Assembly: GCF_014192645.1 (NCBI RefSeq)
Contig: NZ_JACHYE010000001.1
Coordinates: 812,350 to 876,349, forward strand
Reading direction: 5' to 3'
DNA: 64,000 nucleotides
Source: Herbaspirillum sp. Sphag64
Lineage (GTDB): Bacteria; Pseudomonadota; Gammaproteobacteria; Burkholderiales; Burkholderiaceae_D
Shown here: positions 35,254 to 44,655 of the stretch, in pieces
Numbering within the stretch: the stretch's first letter is position 1
Layout of the letters: every line of letters begins with the position of its first letter
Program-made: the position numbers and the translations under genes
The notes under the pieces: model-generated
Database searches by the model: none
Told to the model about the DNA's origin: nothing
Seen by the model: the letters and a program-made list of their open reading frames with translations, nothing else

Positions 35254-36189
35254 ATGCAAGACCAGCAGCATCAGCCATTACAGCCCGTCGCGGCACCACC
35301 GGCTGTGAACCCGCGCATTGTGCCGCTGGTGGTGATTTCGCCGGTGCGCGACGAGGCCAAGTATTTGCGACTGACCATGGACTCCATGGTGGCCCAGACC
35401 TGCCGTCCGGTTGAATGGATACTGGTTGACGACGGCTCTGAAGATGAAACCGCCGATATCGTGCGTGAGTATGCTGAGAAATATGCGTTCATTCGCCTCG
35501 TTCCCCGTCAGAACCGAGGCTTCCGCAAGCTGGGAGGTGGTGTCGTTGCGGCCTTCAATTTTGGTCTCGAACACGTCACCCACAAGGATTACCAATATAT
35601 CGCCAAACTCGATGGCGACATGTCATTTGGCCCTCTGTATCTGGAACGCATGCTGGCCAGGCTGGACGCTGATCCCAAGCTGGCTGCTGCCTCCGGCAAG
35701 GTCTATCGTCACGAGGACGGCCGCTACATTGAAGAGAGCCACATGGAGCAACAGGTGGCTGGCCAGTTCAAGCTCTACAAGCGGGTTGCCTTTGAGGATA
35801 TTGGCGGATTCGTACAGCATTTGTCGTGGGACGGGATTGACGTCCACACTGCCTGGATGAAGGGCTGGGAGACGTTCTGCTACTACGATGCGCATGCCTG
35901 GCTGTGGCATCACCGCATCATGGGATCGTCAGACAAGCACATCTACGAAGGACGGCTGCGCTGGGGGCGCGGTAACTGGTATATGGGTTACCACCCGTTA
36001 TATGCGATCGCCACCGGCATCAATCGCATGCGTGACAAGCCGGTCATCATCGGCGGCCTGCTGATGATTTTCAGCTACTTCTGGTCTGCACTGCGCGGCT
36101 TGCCACGCTATGACAATCCTGAATTCCGACGCTACCTGCGGCAATGGCAGATGACACGCCTGAAAAATTTCGTGCTACGCAAAAAATAA
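35254..36189 (+). CDS. Glycosyltransferase family 2
   Basis: A 311-aa GT-A transferase: VVISPVRDEAKYLRLTMDSM, EWILVDDGSEDETADIV, and the metal site KLDGDMSFGPLYLE, with a WDGIDVHTAWMKGW acceptor-loop region. AAGGA precedes the ATG. Divergent from the WecG gene; it probably adds a sugar to the EPS repeat unit. The 219-bp upstream region is A+T-rich with two short direct repeats (ATTGCAGTT). Confidence 0.9.
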   Translation: MQDQQHQPLQPVAAPPAVNPRIVPLVVISPVRDEAKYLRLTMDSMVAQTCRPVEWILVDDGSEDETADIVREYAEKYAFIRLVPRQNRGFRKLGGGVVAAFNFGLEHVTHKDYQYIAKLDGDMSFGPLYLERMLARLDADPKLAAASGKVYRHEDGRYIEESHMEQQVAGQFKLYKRVAFEDIGGFVQHLSWDGIDVHTAWMKGWETFCYYDAHAWLWHHRIMGSSDKHIYEGRLRWGRGNWYMGYHPLYAIATGINRMRDKPVIIGGLLMIFSYFWSALRGLPRYDNPEFRRYLRQWQMTRLKNFVLRKK

Positions 36190-36206
36190 ATCATTCCAAG
36201 GATCCT

Positions 36207-37931
36207 ATGGTCATGCTCGCGGCACTGCCGGTCGACACCCAGTTTGACATTTGTGTGATGGGAGCCGGCCCGGTCGGGCTGACGCTGGCGCTGGAGGCGG
36301 CCGCACAGGGGCTGCAGGTACTGGTACTGGAGGCCGGCACGCAACAACCCAGCCCGACCAGCATGGCAGACGTGCAGGCCGAGATTGCCGATCCAAAGAC
36401 GCATGCGCCATTAGCATTGGCCACCAACCGCGCCTTCGGCGGCAACGCATGGCTATGGGGTGGTCGTTGCGTGCCATTTGAGGCGATTGATTTTGAGGCA
36501 CGCGCCTACGTGCCGCATTCTGGCTGGCCACTCACGCTGGCCGAAATCACACCGTGGTATGCCAAGGCCGCAGAGTATCTTGATTGTGGTCATGCCCAGT
36601 TCCGCGATGAGGCGCCCAGCTGGAGTGAACTTCATGCGGGACCGGTTGCGCTGTCCCAGCTGGAGCGCTGGGCCCGCCAACCGAAGCTGGCACCGCGACT
36701 GGGTGAGCGCGCCTTGGGCCACCCTCATATTCACTTCCTGTTTGACGCGACGGTCACCGGGATATCACTGACACAAGACGGTGCCGCCGAGGGGCAGGTT
36801 ACGGCATTGCAGGTGCATCACCGGCCAGCCCAGCAACAGCAACCTCAACAGCCGCCATTGATGGTACAGGCGCGTCATTACGTACTGGCCGGTGGTGCCC
36901 TGGAAATTACCCGCCTGCTGCTACTCACGCAGCAACGTCATCCCGAATTACCCACCCTGTTCGGCGGCGCAGAAGGACCTCTGGGTCGCTATTACATGGG
37001 GCACATTTTCGGTAGCATTGCCAGTATCGTGCTGAAGCAGCCACAGGATTTTGATGATCTGGATTTCACCCGTGACAGCAGTGATACCTATGTACGCCGC
37101 CGCTTCACGCTATCGGAACTGGTGCAACGCGAGCAAGGTCTGCTTAACACCTCCTTCTTTGCCGATAACCCACCGTTCTACGATGCACGCCATCGCAACC
37201 CGACCTTGTCGCTGGTCTTTCTGGCACTGGCCATCCCGGCAATCGGACGGCGCATGCTGTCCGAGGCGATCCGTCTGATGCATCTGGGACCACCGCCCCA
37301 TCGCTATGGTGCGCATATCCTCAACGTGCTGCGGCGTCCCTGGGCGGCAGCCACTGATGTGCTGACCATCCTGCGTCTGCGTTATCTGTCATCGGTACGC
37401 AAGCCGGGCTTTGTGTTGCGCAATCAGGGCGGTACTTATGCGCTCAAATACCACGCCGAACAGATTCCCAATCCTGATAGCCGCGTGACCCTGGGTTCCG
37501 AACGCGATGCACTGGGCGTTCCGCGCCTGCGCATCGATTTCCGATACCTGCCGGAAGATGCACAATCGGTGCTCAAGACCCATACGGTATTGGATCAGGC
37601 CTTGCGTGCCAGCGGTAAAGGCACGGTTGATTATCACCGCGCCCCTGAACAACGTATGCAACATGTGATGGAGCAGGCGACCGATGGCTTCCACCAGATC
37701 GGTCTGACCCGCATGCATGCCGATCCAACGTTAGGTGTGGTTGATAGTCACTGTCGCGTACATGGCATCGGCAACCTCTACATCGCCTCCAGCAGCGTCT
37801 TCCCGACGGCAGGTGAGGCCAATCCGACCTTCCTTGCCGCCGCACTGGCAGCACGTTTAGCCGCGCATCTGGTCCAGCTTGGCGATGCCCCTGCAGACAA
37901 AACCGAGCTGCCGGTCAAAGCCACAGCGTAA
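36207..37931 (+). CDS. GMC family FAD-dependent oxidoreductase
   Basis: A 574-aa flavoprotein. The dinucleotide fold is CVMGAGPVGLTLALEAAAQG; the middle has NRAFGGNAWLWGGRCVPF, and the C-terminus has HQIGLTRMHADPTLGVVDSH and IASSSVFPTAGEANPTFLAA, the GMC active-site region. Such enzymes oxidise alcohols or sugars. The start at 36207 has AAGGA 6 nt upstream, rather than an upstream ATG lying inside the glycosyltransferase gene. Being 17 nt after that gene, it may modify a sugar of the polymer or its precursor. Confidence 0.87.
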   Translation: MVMLAALPVDTQFDICVMGAGPVGLTLALEAAAQGLQVLVLEAGTQQPSPTSMADVQAEIADPKTHAPLALATNRAFGGNAWLWGGRCVPFEAIDFEARAYVPHSGWPLTLAEITPWYAKAAEYLDCGHAQFRDEAPSWSELHAGPVALSQLERWARQPKLAPRLGERALGHPHIHFLFDATVTGISLTQDGAAEGQVTALQVHHRPAQQQQPQQPPLMVQARHYVLAGGALEITRLLLLTQQRHPELPTLFGGAEGPLGRYYMGHIFGSIASIVLKQPQDFDDLDFTRDSSDTYVRRRFTLSELVQREQGLLNTSFFADNPPFYDARHRNPTLSLVFLALAIPAIGRRMLSEAIRLMHLGPPPHRYGAHILNVLRRPWAAATDVLTILRLRYLSSVRKPGFVLRNQGGTYALKYHAEQIPNPDSRVTLGSERDALGVPRLRIDFRYLPEDAQSVLKTHTVLDQALRASGKGTVDYHRAPEQRMQHVMEQATDGFHQIGLTRMHADPTLGVVDSHCRVHGIGNLYIASSSVFPTAGEANPTFLAAALAARLAAHLVQLGDAPADKTELPVKATA

Positions 37932-37946
37932 GCTGCGTCTGCCAGC

Positions 37947-38489
37947 TCAGTGCGGGTTACCTATGTTGCGTAAGCACCGCGTCAGATAAACGGCTTGCGC
38001 GTCGTAACTGGCCATCTTGTCGCACAGGCGTTGGTCTATCCCGGCGTAATCATCAAAACCACGCTCACGCCAGTAGCCTTGCGACTGATTGACGGCCGTC
38101 AGTGCCAGACTGTCAAACCCGTGGGCCTGCGCCTGCCGCACCAACAAGTCGACCAACGCGATACCCAGCCCTGCACCGCGAGTGGCCTGAGTCAACGCCA
38201 GATCGTGCAGATACAGACAGTCTGACTTGGGATTACATCGGTGGAGCAAGGTATCAAGCGCTGGTGGCTGACCCAGTACCGCAGGGTGTGCAATGGCATA
38301 ACCATGCAATTGAAATTGATCACGGTCGTCGGCAACTACCCAGCACGTCGCTGGCGATAACACCAGCCGCTCCGCAAAGACTTCGGGTGACTCGGGATAG
38401 TCAGGATGCACAATTGCAGCAATGGCGTTCACCTGATGCAGGTCTTGCTGGTGCATGGCGCGCCAATGCAATGTGGCATGGGTAGTCAT
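37947..38489 (-). CDS. GNAT family N-acetyltransferase
   Basis: A 180-aa single-domain acetyltransferase. The acetyl-CoA binding region ATRGAGLGIALVDLLVRQAQ and the following GFDSLALTAVNQSQGYWRERGF strand are clear. It converges with the GMC gene at a distance of 15 nt. Substrate unknown. Confidence 0.85.
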   Translation of the reverse strand: MTTHATLHWRAMHQQDLHQVNAIAAIVHPDYPESPEVFAERLVLSPATCWVVADDRDQFQLHGYAIAHPAVLGQPPALDTLLHRCNPKSDCLYLHDLALTQATRGAGLGIALVDLLVRQAQAHGFDSLALTAVNQSQGYWRERGFDDYAGIDQRLCDKMASYDAQAVYLTRCLRNIGNPH

Positions 38490-38521
38490 TACGTTTTATG
38501 GATTGATCGTGTGATCCAGAC

Positions 38522-38548
38522 AAAAAGAGCCGCCTCAGGCAGCTCTTT
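38522..38548 (-). terminator. Terminator of the pheST-ihfA-merR operon
   Basis: AAAGAGC (38524-38530) pairs with GCTCTTT (38542-38548); the interior GCC-TCA-GGC extends the stem. On the minus strand five T follow. No tRNA-Pro, which I recall being common at this position in relatives, is present. Confidence 0.75.
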
Positions 38549-38587
38549 GATTACAGACAGCATCTACACTACTCAAAGACCGACAGG

Positions 38588-38989
38588 TTACGGCTTGAGC
38601 AAATGGAGAATATCGATCAGCTCGGCCCGCAAGGCTTCAATCTCGGCAGCACCGAGCGCAATTTCCGGCACTTGCTCCACCACGGCTTCGGCTGCAGCAT
38701 CATTGCCATGCGCATGGCCGTCAAGCTTGTTGCGTGCACCGCTGATAGTGAAGCCCTGTTCATAGAGCAGCTCACGGATACGACGGATCAGCAGCACCTC
38801 ATGATGCTGATAATAGCGTCGGTTGCCGCGTCGCTTGACTGGCTTGAGCTGGGTAAATTCCTGCTCCCAATAGCGCAACACGTGCGGCTTGACGCCACAC
38901 AGCTCACTGACCTCACCGATGGTGAAATAGCGTTTGGCAGGAATGGGCGGCAACACGATCACCGCCGCTTGTTTGACACGTTCGTTCAT
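38588..38989 (-). CDS. MerR family transcriptional regulator
   Basis: A 133-aa regulator with an N-terminal winged helix-turn-helix (YFTIGEVSELCGVKPHVLRY, then WEQEF) and an RRYYQHHEVLLIRRIRELLY stretch that leads into the dimerisation helix. It lacks the C-terminal cysteines of metal sensors. This gene following ihfA is the usual arrangement in Burkholderiales; it starts 10 nt after ihfA ends. Confidence 0.9.
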   Translation of the reverse strand: MNERVKQAAVIVLPPIPAKRYFTIGEVSELCGVKPHVLRYWEQEFTQLKPVKRRGNRRYYQHHEVLLIRRIRELLYEQGFTISGARNKLDGHAHGNDAAAEAVVEQVPEIALGAAEIEALRAELIDILHLLKP

Positions 38990-38999
38990 TGATTAATGA

Positions 39000-39413
39000 T
39001 TACACGGCGAGAGAAAATGGTTGCGCATCAACGCCTTCCACCATTTCCTTGAGTTTTTGACTGGCATGAAAAGTCACCACGCGCCGTGCGGTGATCGGAA
39101 TTTCTTCTCCGGTTTTGGGATTGCGGCCAGGACGTTGGGGTTTGTCACGCAACTGGAAATTACCGAAGCCGGACAATTTGACCGACTCGCCGCGTTCCAG
39201 CGCATTGCGGATTTCATCAAAGAAAGTTTCCACCATATCCTTGGCTTCACGCTTGTTCAGACCCACCTGCTCGAACAACAGCTCGGCAAGTTCAGCCTTG
39301 GTCAGCGTAGGGAGATTTTTTTCAGCCTGCGAACGCACTTGCGACTCGAGTACCGCACGCTCCAGATCAGCATCCAGTACCGATTGAAATTCGCTTGAAT
39401 TCACATTGTTCAT
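39000..39413 (-). CDS. ihfA: Integration host factor subunit alpha
   Basis: A DNA-bending protein of 137 aa that dimerises with IhfB and binds WATCAANNNNTTR. The core is [40 protein letters not shown], and [20 protein letters not shown], which contains the intercalating proline in RNPKTG. It has about 35 residues before the core, as I recall for other Burkholderiales IhfA proteins, but lacks a clear ribosome binding site at 39413, so the start is not certain. Long T tracts at 39430-39450 lie between it and pheT. Three exact IHF consensus sites occur elsewhere in this window. Confidence 0.93.
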   Translation of the reverse strand: MNNVNSSEFQSVLDADLERAVLESQVRSQAEKNLPTLTKAELAELLFEQVGLNKREAKDMVETFFDEIRNALERGESVKLSGFGNFQLRDKPQRPGRNPKTGEEIPITARRVVTFHASQKLKEMVEGVDAQPFSLAV

Positions 39414-39523
39414 GACGATAAATTTGCCAGTTTTTTTTTTGCGTTTTTTTCGGGGGTGAAAGACCAAACAAGACCTTGAGTTTGCCAGATTCTGCATCGG
39501 CAGAATCTGACGCCAAGACCTTG

Positions 39524-41950
39524 TCAAGCACGCAATTTCGCAGCAACTTTACTGGTTGCAGCAGCAATCACGGCGCTGATTGCAGCGTCGACTTTATCGT
39601 CCTGGAGTGTGTTCTGAGTATCTTGCAAGGTGAAGCGGAAAGCAAGGCTTTTTTCGTCGCTTTCCAGACCCTTGCCATGATATTCATCAAATAAAACAAT
39701 GGCTTGGACGATCTCACAAACGGCATTAGCCTGCTTCTCGGCAGCAAAGATATCGAACAATTCTTGCGCCTGCACTGACTGCTTTACGACCAATGCCAGG
39801 TCACGGGTAACGGCTGGGAATTTCGAAATTTCCGCGTAATGTGGTACCTCGCGGTGTTGCAGAGCAAGCGCATCCACTTCGAACACCACCGGCGCCAGCG
39901 GCAGGTCATATTTTTGCTGCAGGCGTGGATGCAATTCACCGATAAAACCGATGTTCTTGCCATCCAGTTCGATCTGCGCTGAACGTCCCGGATGCAACGC
40001 TGGATGATCGATGCGCACAAAGCGCAAAGTGCGTGGCGCAAACAAGGCTTCCAGATCTGCCTTAACGTCGAAAAAGTCAACATTGCGCGATTCCAGGCTC
40101 CATTGCTCATCGGCGACCGGACCATAGGCCAGTGCGGCAACACGCTTGGGTTGGTGGTAACCGGCGACTTCCAGCGGACCATCCTGCACTTGCGCATCGC
40201 GGTGGAACACAGCACCAACTTCAAACACGCGCACGCGGTTAGCCTTGCGGTTGATGTTGTAACGCACGTTGGCAACCAGACTACCGATCAGTGACGAGCG
40301 CATCACGTTCATCTGGCTGGCGATCGGGTTGAGCAACTTGATCGGGGCTTGATTGCCGGCAAAGTCAGCTTCCCAGGCAGTCTCGACAAAGCTGAAATTA
40401 ACCACTTCCTGATAATCCAGGTCGGCCAGCTGGTGACGCACGGCAAACAATGAACGCACGTTTTCCGGCGCAATGCGCATGGCACTGGCAGCCACTGGCG
40501 GCAAGGCTGGAATGTTTTCAAAACCGTAGACGCGGGCAACCTCTTCAATCAGATCTTCCTCGATCTCGATATCGAAACGATAAGACGGTGGCGTCACGGA
40601 GAACAAACCCGGTTCCTGCGTAAATTGCAGACCAAGGCGAGTAAATACGTTAGCGACCAGTGCGTCATCCACGGCTACACCGATCACCTTGGCCGCACGC
40701 GCGGTGCGCAGCTTGACTGGTTCACGCTTGGGCAGATTGACGATCTGGTCATCAACTGGACCGATCTTGGTATCAGGCGTACCGCAGATTTCAATCAGCA
40801 AGGCAGTGATGCGCTCGATATGCTCGACCACGGTCGCGAAATCCACGCCACGCTCAAAGCGGTGCGCCGCATCGGTCGAGAAATTATAGCGACGGGCACG
40901 GCCCTGAATCGCCTGCGGGAACCAGAATGCGGCTTCCAGATAGATGTTGGTGGTATCGAGCGAGACCGATGTGGCGTCACCGCCCATGATACCGGCCAGC
41001 GATTCGAGTTCCTTGTCGTCAGCGATCACGCCAACCCATTCATCGACTTCAACGGTATTCCCGTTGAGCAGCTTGATCTGTTCGCCCTTCTTGCCCCAGC
41101 GCACATCCAGACTGCCGTGAATCTTGTCCAGATCAAACACATGCGACGGACGTCCCAGCTCCAGCATGACGTAATTGGAAATATCTACCAGTGCCGAAAT
41201 CGGACGCTGACCACTGCGCTCCAGACGCTGCTTCATCCATTGTGGCGTGGCTGCCTTGGCGTTGAGTCCGCGAATGACGCGACCAGCAAAGCGACCGCAC
41301 AGGTCTGGCGCCGAAATTTTGACAGGCAGTTTTTCGTCAAGGTTGACCGCGACGGTCTGGAAAGTTGGTTGCTTCAACGGCGTATCGGTCAGTGCCGACA
41401 CTTCACGCGCCACACCCAGCACCGACAGACAGTCAGCCTTGTTGGGTGTGAGCTTGATAGTGAACTTGAGATCGTTGAGCAGGAAGTAATCGCGGAAGTT
41501 TTGTCCCACTGGTGCATCATCGGGCAATTCCAGCAAGCCGCCGTGATCTTCCGACAGCTTCAATTCACGTGCCGAGCACAACATGCCTTGCGATTCAACA
41601 CCGCGCAACTGTCCAACCTTGATCTCAAACGGCTTGCCATCCGCACCAGGCGGCAGCACCGCACCAGCCATGGCGCAAGGCACCTTCATGCCGACGCGCA
41701 CGTTCGGCGCACCGCACACGATATTGAGGATGGTGCCGGTCTTGACATCGACCTGACAGACATTGAGGCGATCCGCATTGGGATGCTTGACCACTTCCAG
41801 CACTTCACCGACGACGACGTTGGAGAATGGCGGCGCGACCGCTTCCACTTCTTCCACTTCCAGGCCCGACATTGTCAGCAGATGCGACAACTCATCCGAA
41901 GTCATCTTCGGATTGACCATGGTACGTAACCAGTTTTCAGAGAATTGCAT
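39524..41950 (-). CDS. pheT: Phenylalanine-tRNA ligase beta subunit
   Basis: An 808-aa subunit of the alpha2-beta2 synthetase. Domains in order: EMAP/tRNA-binding domain (about 40-150, ending with [19 protein letters not shown]), B3/B4 editing domain (about 210-380), B5 domain (about 400-475), catalytic-like core, and the FDX-ACB anticodon-binding domain at the C-terminus ([20 protein letters not shown]). Standard length, downstream of pheS. Confidence 0.97.
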   Translation of the reverse strand: MQFSENWLRTMVNPKMTSDELSHLLTMSGLEVEEVEAVAPPFSNVVVGEVLEVVKHPNADRLNVCQVDVKTGTILNIVCGAPNVRVGMKVPCAMAGAVLPPGADGKPFEIKVGQLRGVESQGMLCSARELKLSEDHGGLLELPDDAPVGQNFRDYFLLNDLKFTIKLTPNKADCLSVLGVAREVSALTDTPLKQPTFQTVAVNLDEKLPVKISAPDLCGRFAGRVIRGLNAKAATPQWMKQRLERSGQRPISALVDISNYVMLELGRPSHVFDLDKIHGSLDVRWGKKGEQIKLLNGNTVEVDEWVGVIADDKELESLAGIMGGDATSVSLDTTNIYLEAAFWFPQAIQGRARRYNFSTDAAHRFERGVDFATVVEHIERITALLIEICGTPDTKIGPVDDQIVNLPKREPVKLRTARAAKVIGVAVDDALVANVFTRLGLQFTQEPGLFSVTPPSYRFDIEIEEDLIEEVARVYGFENIPALPPVAASAMRIAPENVRSLFAVRHQLADLDYQEVVNFSFVETAWEADFAGNQAPIKLLNPIASQMNVMRSSLIGSLVANVRYNINRKANRVRVFEVGAVFHRDAQVQDGPLEVAGYHQPKRVAALAYGPVADEQWSLESRNVDFFDVKADLEALFAPRTLRFVRIDHPALHPGRSAQIELDGKNIGFIGELHPRLQQKYDLPLAPVVFEVDALALQHREVPHYAEISKFPAVTRDLALVVKQSVQAQELFDIFAAEKQANAVCEIVQAIVLFDEYHGKGLESDEKSLAFRFTLQDTQNTLQDDKVDAAISAVIAAATSKVAAKLRA

Positions 41951-42053
41951 GATTCCAACCTTCAGCTAGGGTGAGGACGCGGCGAGCGTTCTGCACAGTT
42001 AACTTGTCAGCCGCTGCAGCACACGATGGCGCCTGCAGCGGGCATTACATTGT

Positions 42054-43070
42054 TCAATTGAATTGTTTCAGGAAGCGCAAATCGCCTTCGTAAAACAGAC
42101 GCAGATCGTTGATGCCATAACGCAGCATGGTCAGACGTTCAAGACCGGAGCCAAACGCAAAACCGATGTACTGCTCAGGATCCAGACCCATGTTGCGCAC
42201 CACCGTCGGATGCACCTGACCAGCACCGGAGACTTCCAGCCAGCGGCCTTTGAGCGGGCCACTACCAAAGGCGATATCGATTTCTGCCGATGGTTCGGTG
42301 AACGGGAAATACGAAGGACGGAAACGCACCTGCAAATCATCGGTTTCAAAGAAAGCCTTGACGAAATTGAGGTACACGCCCTTGAGGTCGGCGAAACTGA
42401 TGTCTTCGGCGATCCACAAACCTTCGACCTGATGGAACATCGGCGAGTGCGTGGCATCGCTGTCGACGCGATAGGTACGACCGGGAGCGATGACCTTGAT
42501 TGGCGGCTTGTTCATCCGTGCATAGCGCACCTGCATCGGGCTGGTATGAGTACGCAGCAGCAGTGGCTTGCCCTGAGTATCGTTACCTTCGATGTAGAAA
42601 GTATCCTGCATGGAACGGGCTGGATGATTTTCCGGGCTGTTGAGTGCCGAGAAATTGGTCCAGTCGGTTTCGATCTCAGGACCGTCGGCGACATCAAAGC
42701 CGATCGAGCGAAAGATCTCTTCGACGCGCTGCCACGAGCGCATCACAGGGTGAACACCACCCTTGCCACGACCGCGACCGGGCAACGTGACATCAATCGC
42801 TTCGGCATTCAGACGCGCCTGCATCTGGGCATTGGCCAATGCATCACGGCGCGCAGTCAGCGCGTTCTCGATCTGCTCCTTGGCGGCATTGATGACGGCA
42901 CCTTGCGCCTTGCGCTCGTCCGGTGCCAGTTTGCCCAGGCCTTTCATCTGCTCAGTGATCTGACCAGTCTTGCCAAGATATTTGGCCTTGGCGTTTTCCA
43001 GTGCGGCGGCGTCAGCAGCGCCAGCGAAGTCGGCCTGAGCCTGTGCAACGAGTTGGTCTAGGGGATTCAT
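42054..43070 (-). CDS. pheS: Phenylalanine-tRNA ligase alpha subunit
   Basis: The 338-aa catalytic subunit. It has an N-terminal coiled coil (residues 1-90) and class II motifs: [48 protein letters not shown], and the final [22 protein letters not shown] lies rather far (13 nt) from the ATG. A structured 190-nt leader separates it from rplT. Confidence 0.97.
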   Translation of the reverse strand: MNPLDQLVAQAQADFAGAADAAALENAKAKYLGKTGQITEQMKGLGKLAPDERKAQGAVINAAKEQIENALTARRDALANAQMQARLNAEAIDVTLPGRGRGKGGVHPVMRSWQRVEEIFRSIGFDVADGPEIETDWTNFSALNSPENHPARSMQDTFYIEGNDTQGKPLLLRTHTSPMQVRYARMNKPPIKVIAPGRTYRVDSDATHSPMFHQVEGLWIAEDISFADLKGVYLNFVKAFFETDDLQVRFRPSYFPFTEPSAEIDIAFGSGPLKGRWLEVSGAGQVHPTVVRNMGLDPEQYIGFAFGSGLERLTMLRYGINDLRLFYEGDLRFLKQFN

Positions 43071-43097
43071 GCGGTAAGTCTCGCTCCAATCAGAAAT

Positions 43098-43214
43098 CTA
43101 AGAACCCGCTTCGGGTTCTGACGACGAAGTCGAAAAGAAGAAAACAGTGAAGATCAAAAACAAGACGGGGCACAGGTATTTCAACCTCTGCCCCGCAGGA
43201 TTTGCTGCCACCAT
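43098..43214 (-). CDS. Possible Phe-rich leader peptide of pheST, 38 codons
   Basis: A short frame from ATG 43214 to TAG 43098, directly before pheS. Its middle reads LFLIFTVFFFSTSSS: five Phe codons within ten, recalling the PheM leader of enteric bacteria (which also ends FST). A hairpin, AGAACCC (43101-43107) with GGGTTCT (43113-43119), lies just before the stop codon. Against it: no good ribosome binding site, and part of the Phe content comes from the U-rich tail of the rplT terminator. Confidence 0.35.
   Translation of the reverse strand: MVAANPAGQRLKYLCPVLFLIFTVFFFSTSSSEPEAGS
43155..43194 (-). terminator. Hairpin with U-rich tail after rplT
   Basis: GGGGCA-C-AGGT (43167-43177) pairs with ACCT-C-TGCCCC (43184-43194). 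On the minus strand a U-rich tract (TTGTTTTTG) follows. It probably ends or attenuates the rpmI-rplT message ahead of pheST. Confidence 0.6.
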
Positions 43215-43260
43215 CAGTACGCACTCAGCGCACCAGTAGTGGCTGCAGCAACAACGCGAA

Positions 43261-43620
43261 TTACTTGGCGATGTTTGCCTTGACCTGATTGACAATCGCA
43301 GCGAACGCTGGCTTGTCAGTCACAGCCATATCGGCCAGAACCTTACGGTCCAGTTCGATCGAGGCACGCTTCAGGCCGTTCATGAACACGCTGTAGGTAA
43401 CGCCATGCTCACGAGCAGCAGCGTTGATACGAGCGATCCACAGTGCGCGGAATACGCGCTTCTTGTTGCGACGGTCACGGTAAGCGTATTGACCAGCGCG
43501 CATGACTGCTTGCTTGGCAATACGGTAGACGGTGCTGCGGCGACCACGATAACCCTTAGCTTGGGCTAAGACTTTTTTATGACGGGCACGTGCTGTTACC
43601 CCACGTTTAACTCTAGGCAT
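43261..43620 (-). CDS. rplT: 50S ribosomal protein L20
   Basis: A 119-aa ribosomal protein with the normal start [20 protein letters not shown] and [19 protein letters not shown]. In E. coli and relatives L20 represses translation of its own operon by binding the leader. It follows rpmI by 20 nt. Confidence 0.98.
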   Translation of the reverse strand: MPRVKRGVTARARHKKVLAQAKGYRGRRSTVYRIAKQAVMRAGQYAYRDRRNKKRVFRALWIARINAAAREHGVTYSVFMNGLKRASIELDRKVLADMAVTDKPAFAAIVNQVKANIAK

Positions 43621-43640
43621 AGTAGCTCCTTAGTGTGAGG

Positions 43641-43838
43641 TTAAGCGAACGGCAGCATTGCACGAACTGATGTCAGGTTAGTCTCATGGACTCCCACTGC
43701 ACCGCGCAATTGACGTTTGTTCTTGGTGGTTTTCTTGGTCAGGATGTGACGTTTGAACGCTTGACCGCGTTTAACAGTACCGCCTGGACGGACGCGGAAG
43801 CGCTTTTTGGCGCTGCTTTTCGTCTTCATTTTTGGCAT
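43641..43838 (-). CDS. rpmI: 50S ribosomal protein L35
   Basis: A 65-aa ribosomal protein, [20 protein letters not shown] at the start and [15 protein letters not shown] at the end. The ATG at 43838 is chosen on the protein family; an in-frame extension upstream passes through the regulatory hairpin. The AAGGA ribosome binding site is 11 nt upstream and lies in the 3' arm of a hairpin. Confidence 0.97.
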   Translation of the reverse strand: MPKMKTKSSAKKRFRVRPGGTVKRGQAFKRHILTKKTTKNKRQLRGAVGVHETNLTSVRAMLPFA

Positions 43839-43846
43839 AACACTAT

Positions 43847-43862
43847 CTGTCCTTGTGGACAG
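43847..43862 (-). promoter_or_regulatory. Hairpin covering the rpmI ribosome binding site
   Basis: CTGTCC-ACAA-GGACAG on the minus strand is a perfect 6-bp hairpin whose loop end and 3' arm contain AAGGA, the rpmI Shine-Dalgarno. The 226-nt infC-rpmI spacer also holds GGCCTG-N10-CAGGCC near 43990-44015 and no gene. This suits translational autoregulation by L20, which is known for this operon in E. coli; binding here is inference. Confidence 0.5.
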
Positions 43863-44064
43863 CTCCATTTTTTGATGATTGCAGGTGGTAGCAAAACGCT
43901 ACTCTTTGATGCCTGCTCTCACTTATTGGCAACAGCTTGCGCTGCTGCTTTTGCAACAAGTCCCAACTGCAGACTTGCCGGCAAAAACATCGGCCTGACG
44001 TTACCGCCAGGCCGGTATTCACAGGCACCAGACAAGGCCGGCACACTGTGTGAAAAAGTAGGAA

Positions 44065-44586
44065 TTACTTCTTCTTTTTCGGTGCCAGAACCATGATCAT
44101 CTGGCGACCTTCCATCTTTGGAAACTGCTCCACCTGACCAAATGGCTCGAGGTCGGCTTTCAAGCGCTCCAGCACGCGCATCCCAATTTCCTGGTGGGCC
44201 ATCTCACGACCGCGGAAACGCAGTGTGATCTTGGTTTTATCCCCTTCTTCCAGGAACTTGGTCAAATTGCGCAACTTAATGTTGTAATCGCCGTCATCGG
44301 TACCAGGACGGAATTTAACTTCCTTAACCTGAATGACCTTTTGCTTCAGCTTGGCTTCATGAGCTTTTTTCTGCTCCTGATACTTAAACTTGCCATAATC
44401 CATCAAGCGCGCTACCGGAGGTTGCGCAGTTGGTGCGATTTCCACCAGATCCACGTTCGCCTCTTCCGCCAGACGGAATGCCTCTGCCAAACTGACGATG
44501 CCTAGCGGCTCGTTATTGACCCCGGATAAACGCAGTTCAGGTGCTGTAATTTCACCATTAATGCGATGCGACTTATCAGTAGCTAT
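44065..44586 (-). CDS. infC: Translation initiation factor IF-3, AUA start
   Basis: A 173-aa factor that binds the 30S subunit and rejects non-canonical start codons. The N-terminal domain starts [20 protein letters not shown], and the C-terminal domain has [20 protein letters not shown] and ends MVLAPKKKK. The only start giving a full-length protein is ATA at 44586, with AAAGGA 7 nt upstream; an in-frame TAA lies five codons before it. Use of a non-AUG start is the known basis of infC autoregulation (AUU in E. coli). Confidence 0.95.
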   Translation of the reverse strand: MATDKSHRINGEITAPELRLSGVNNEPLGIVSLAEAFRLAEEANVDLVEIAPTAQPPVARLMDYGKFKYQEQKKAHEAKLKQKVIQVKEVKFRPGTDDGDYNIKLRNLTKFLEEGDKTKITLRFRGREMAHQEIGMRVLERLKADLEPFGQVEQFPKMEGRQMIMVLAPKKKK

Positions 44587-44635
44587 TGCAGTTTCCTTTT
44601 AACGTCCAATAAATTAAGCCGTGCTCTTGCGCTGG

Positions 44636-44655
44636 AAGATGCCTCCAGGCATCTT
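44636..44655 (-). other. Stem-loop between thrS and infC
   Basis: AAGATGCCT-CC-AGGCATCTT is a perfect 9-bp hairpin immediately after the thrS stop codon, without a U-run. It is more likely an mRNA processing or stability element than a terminator. Confidence 0.5.

Noticed and set aside
38490-38587. tRNA-Pro expected after merR
   Set aside because: The 98-bp gap holds only a terminator; no cloverleaf can be drawn.
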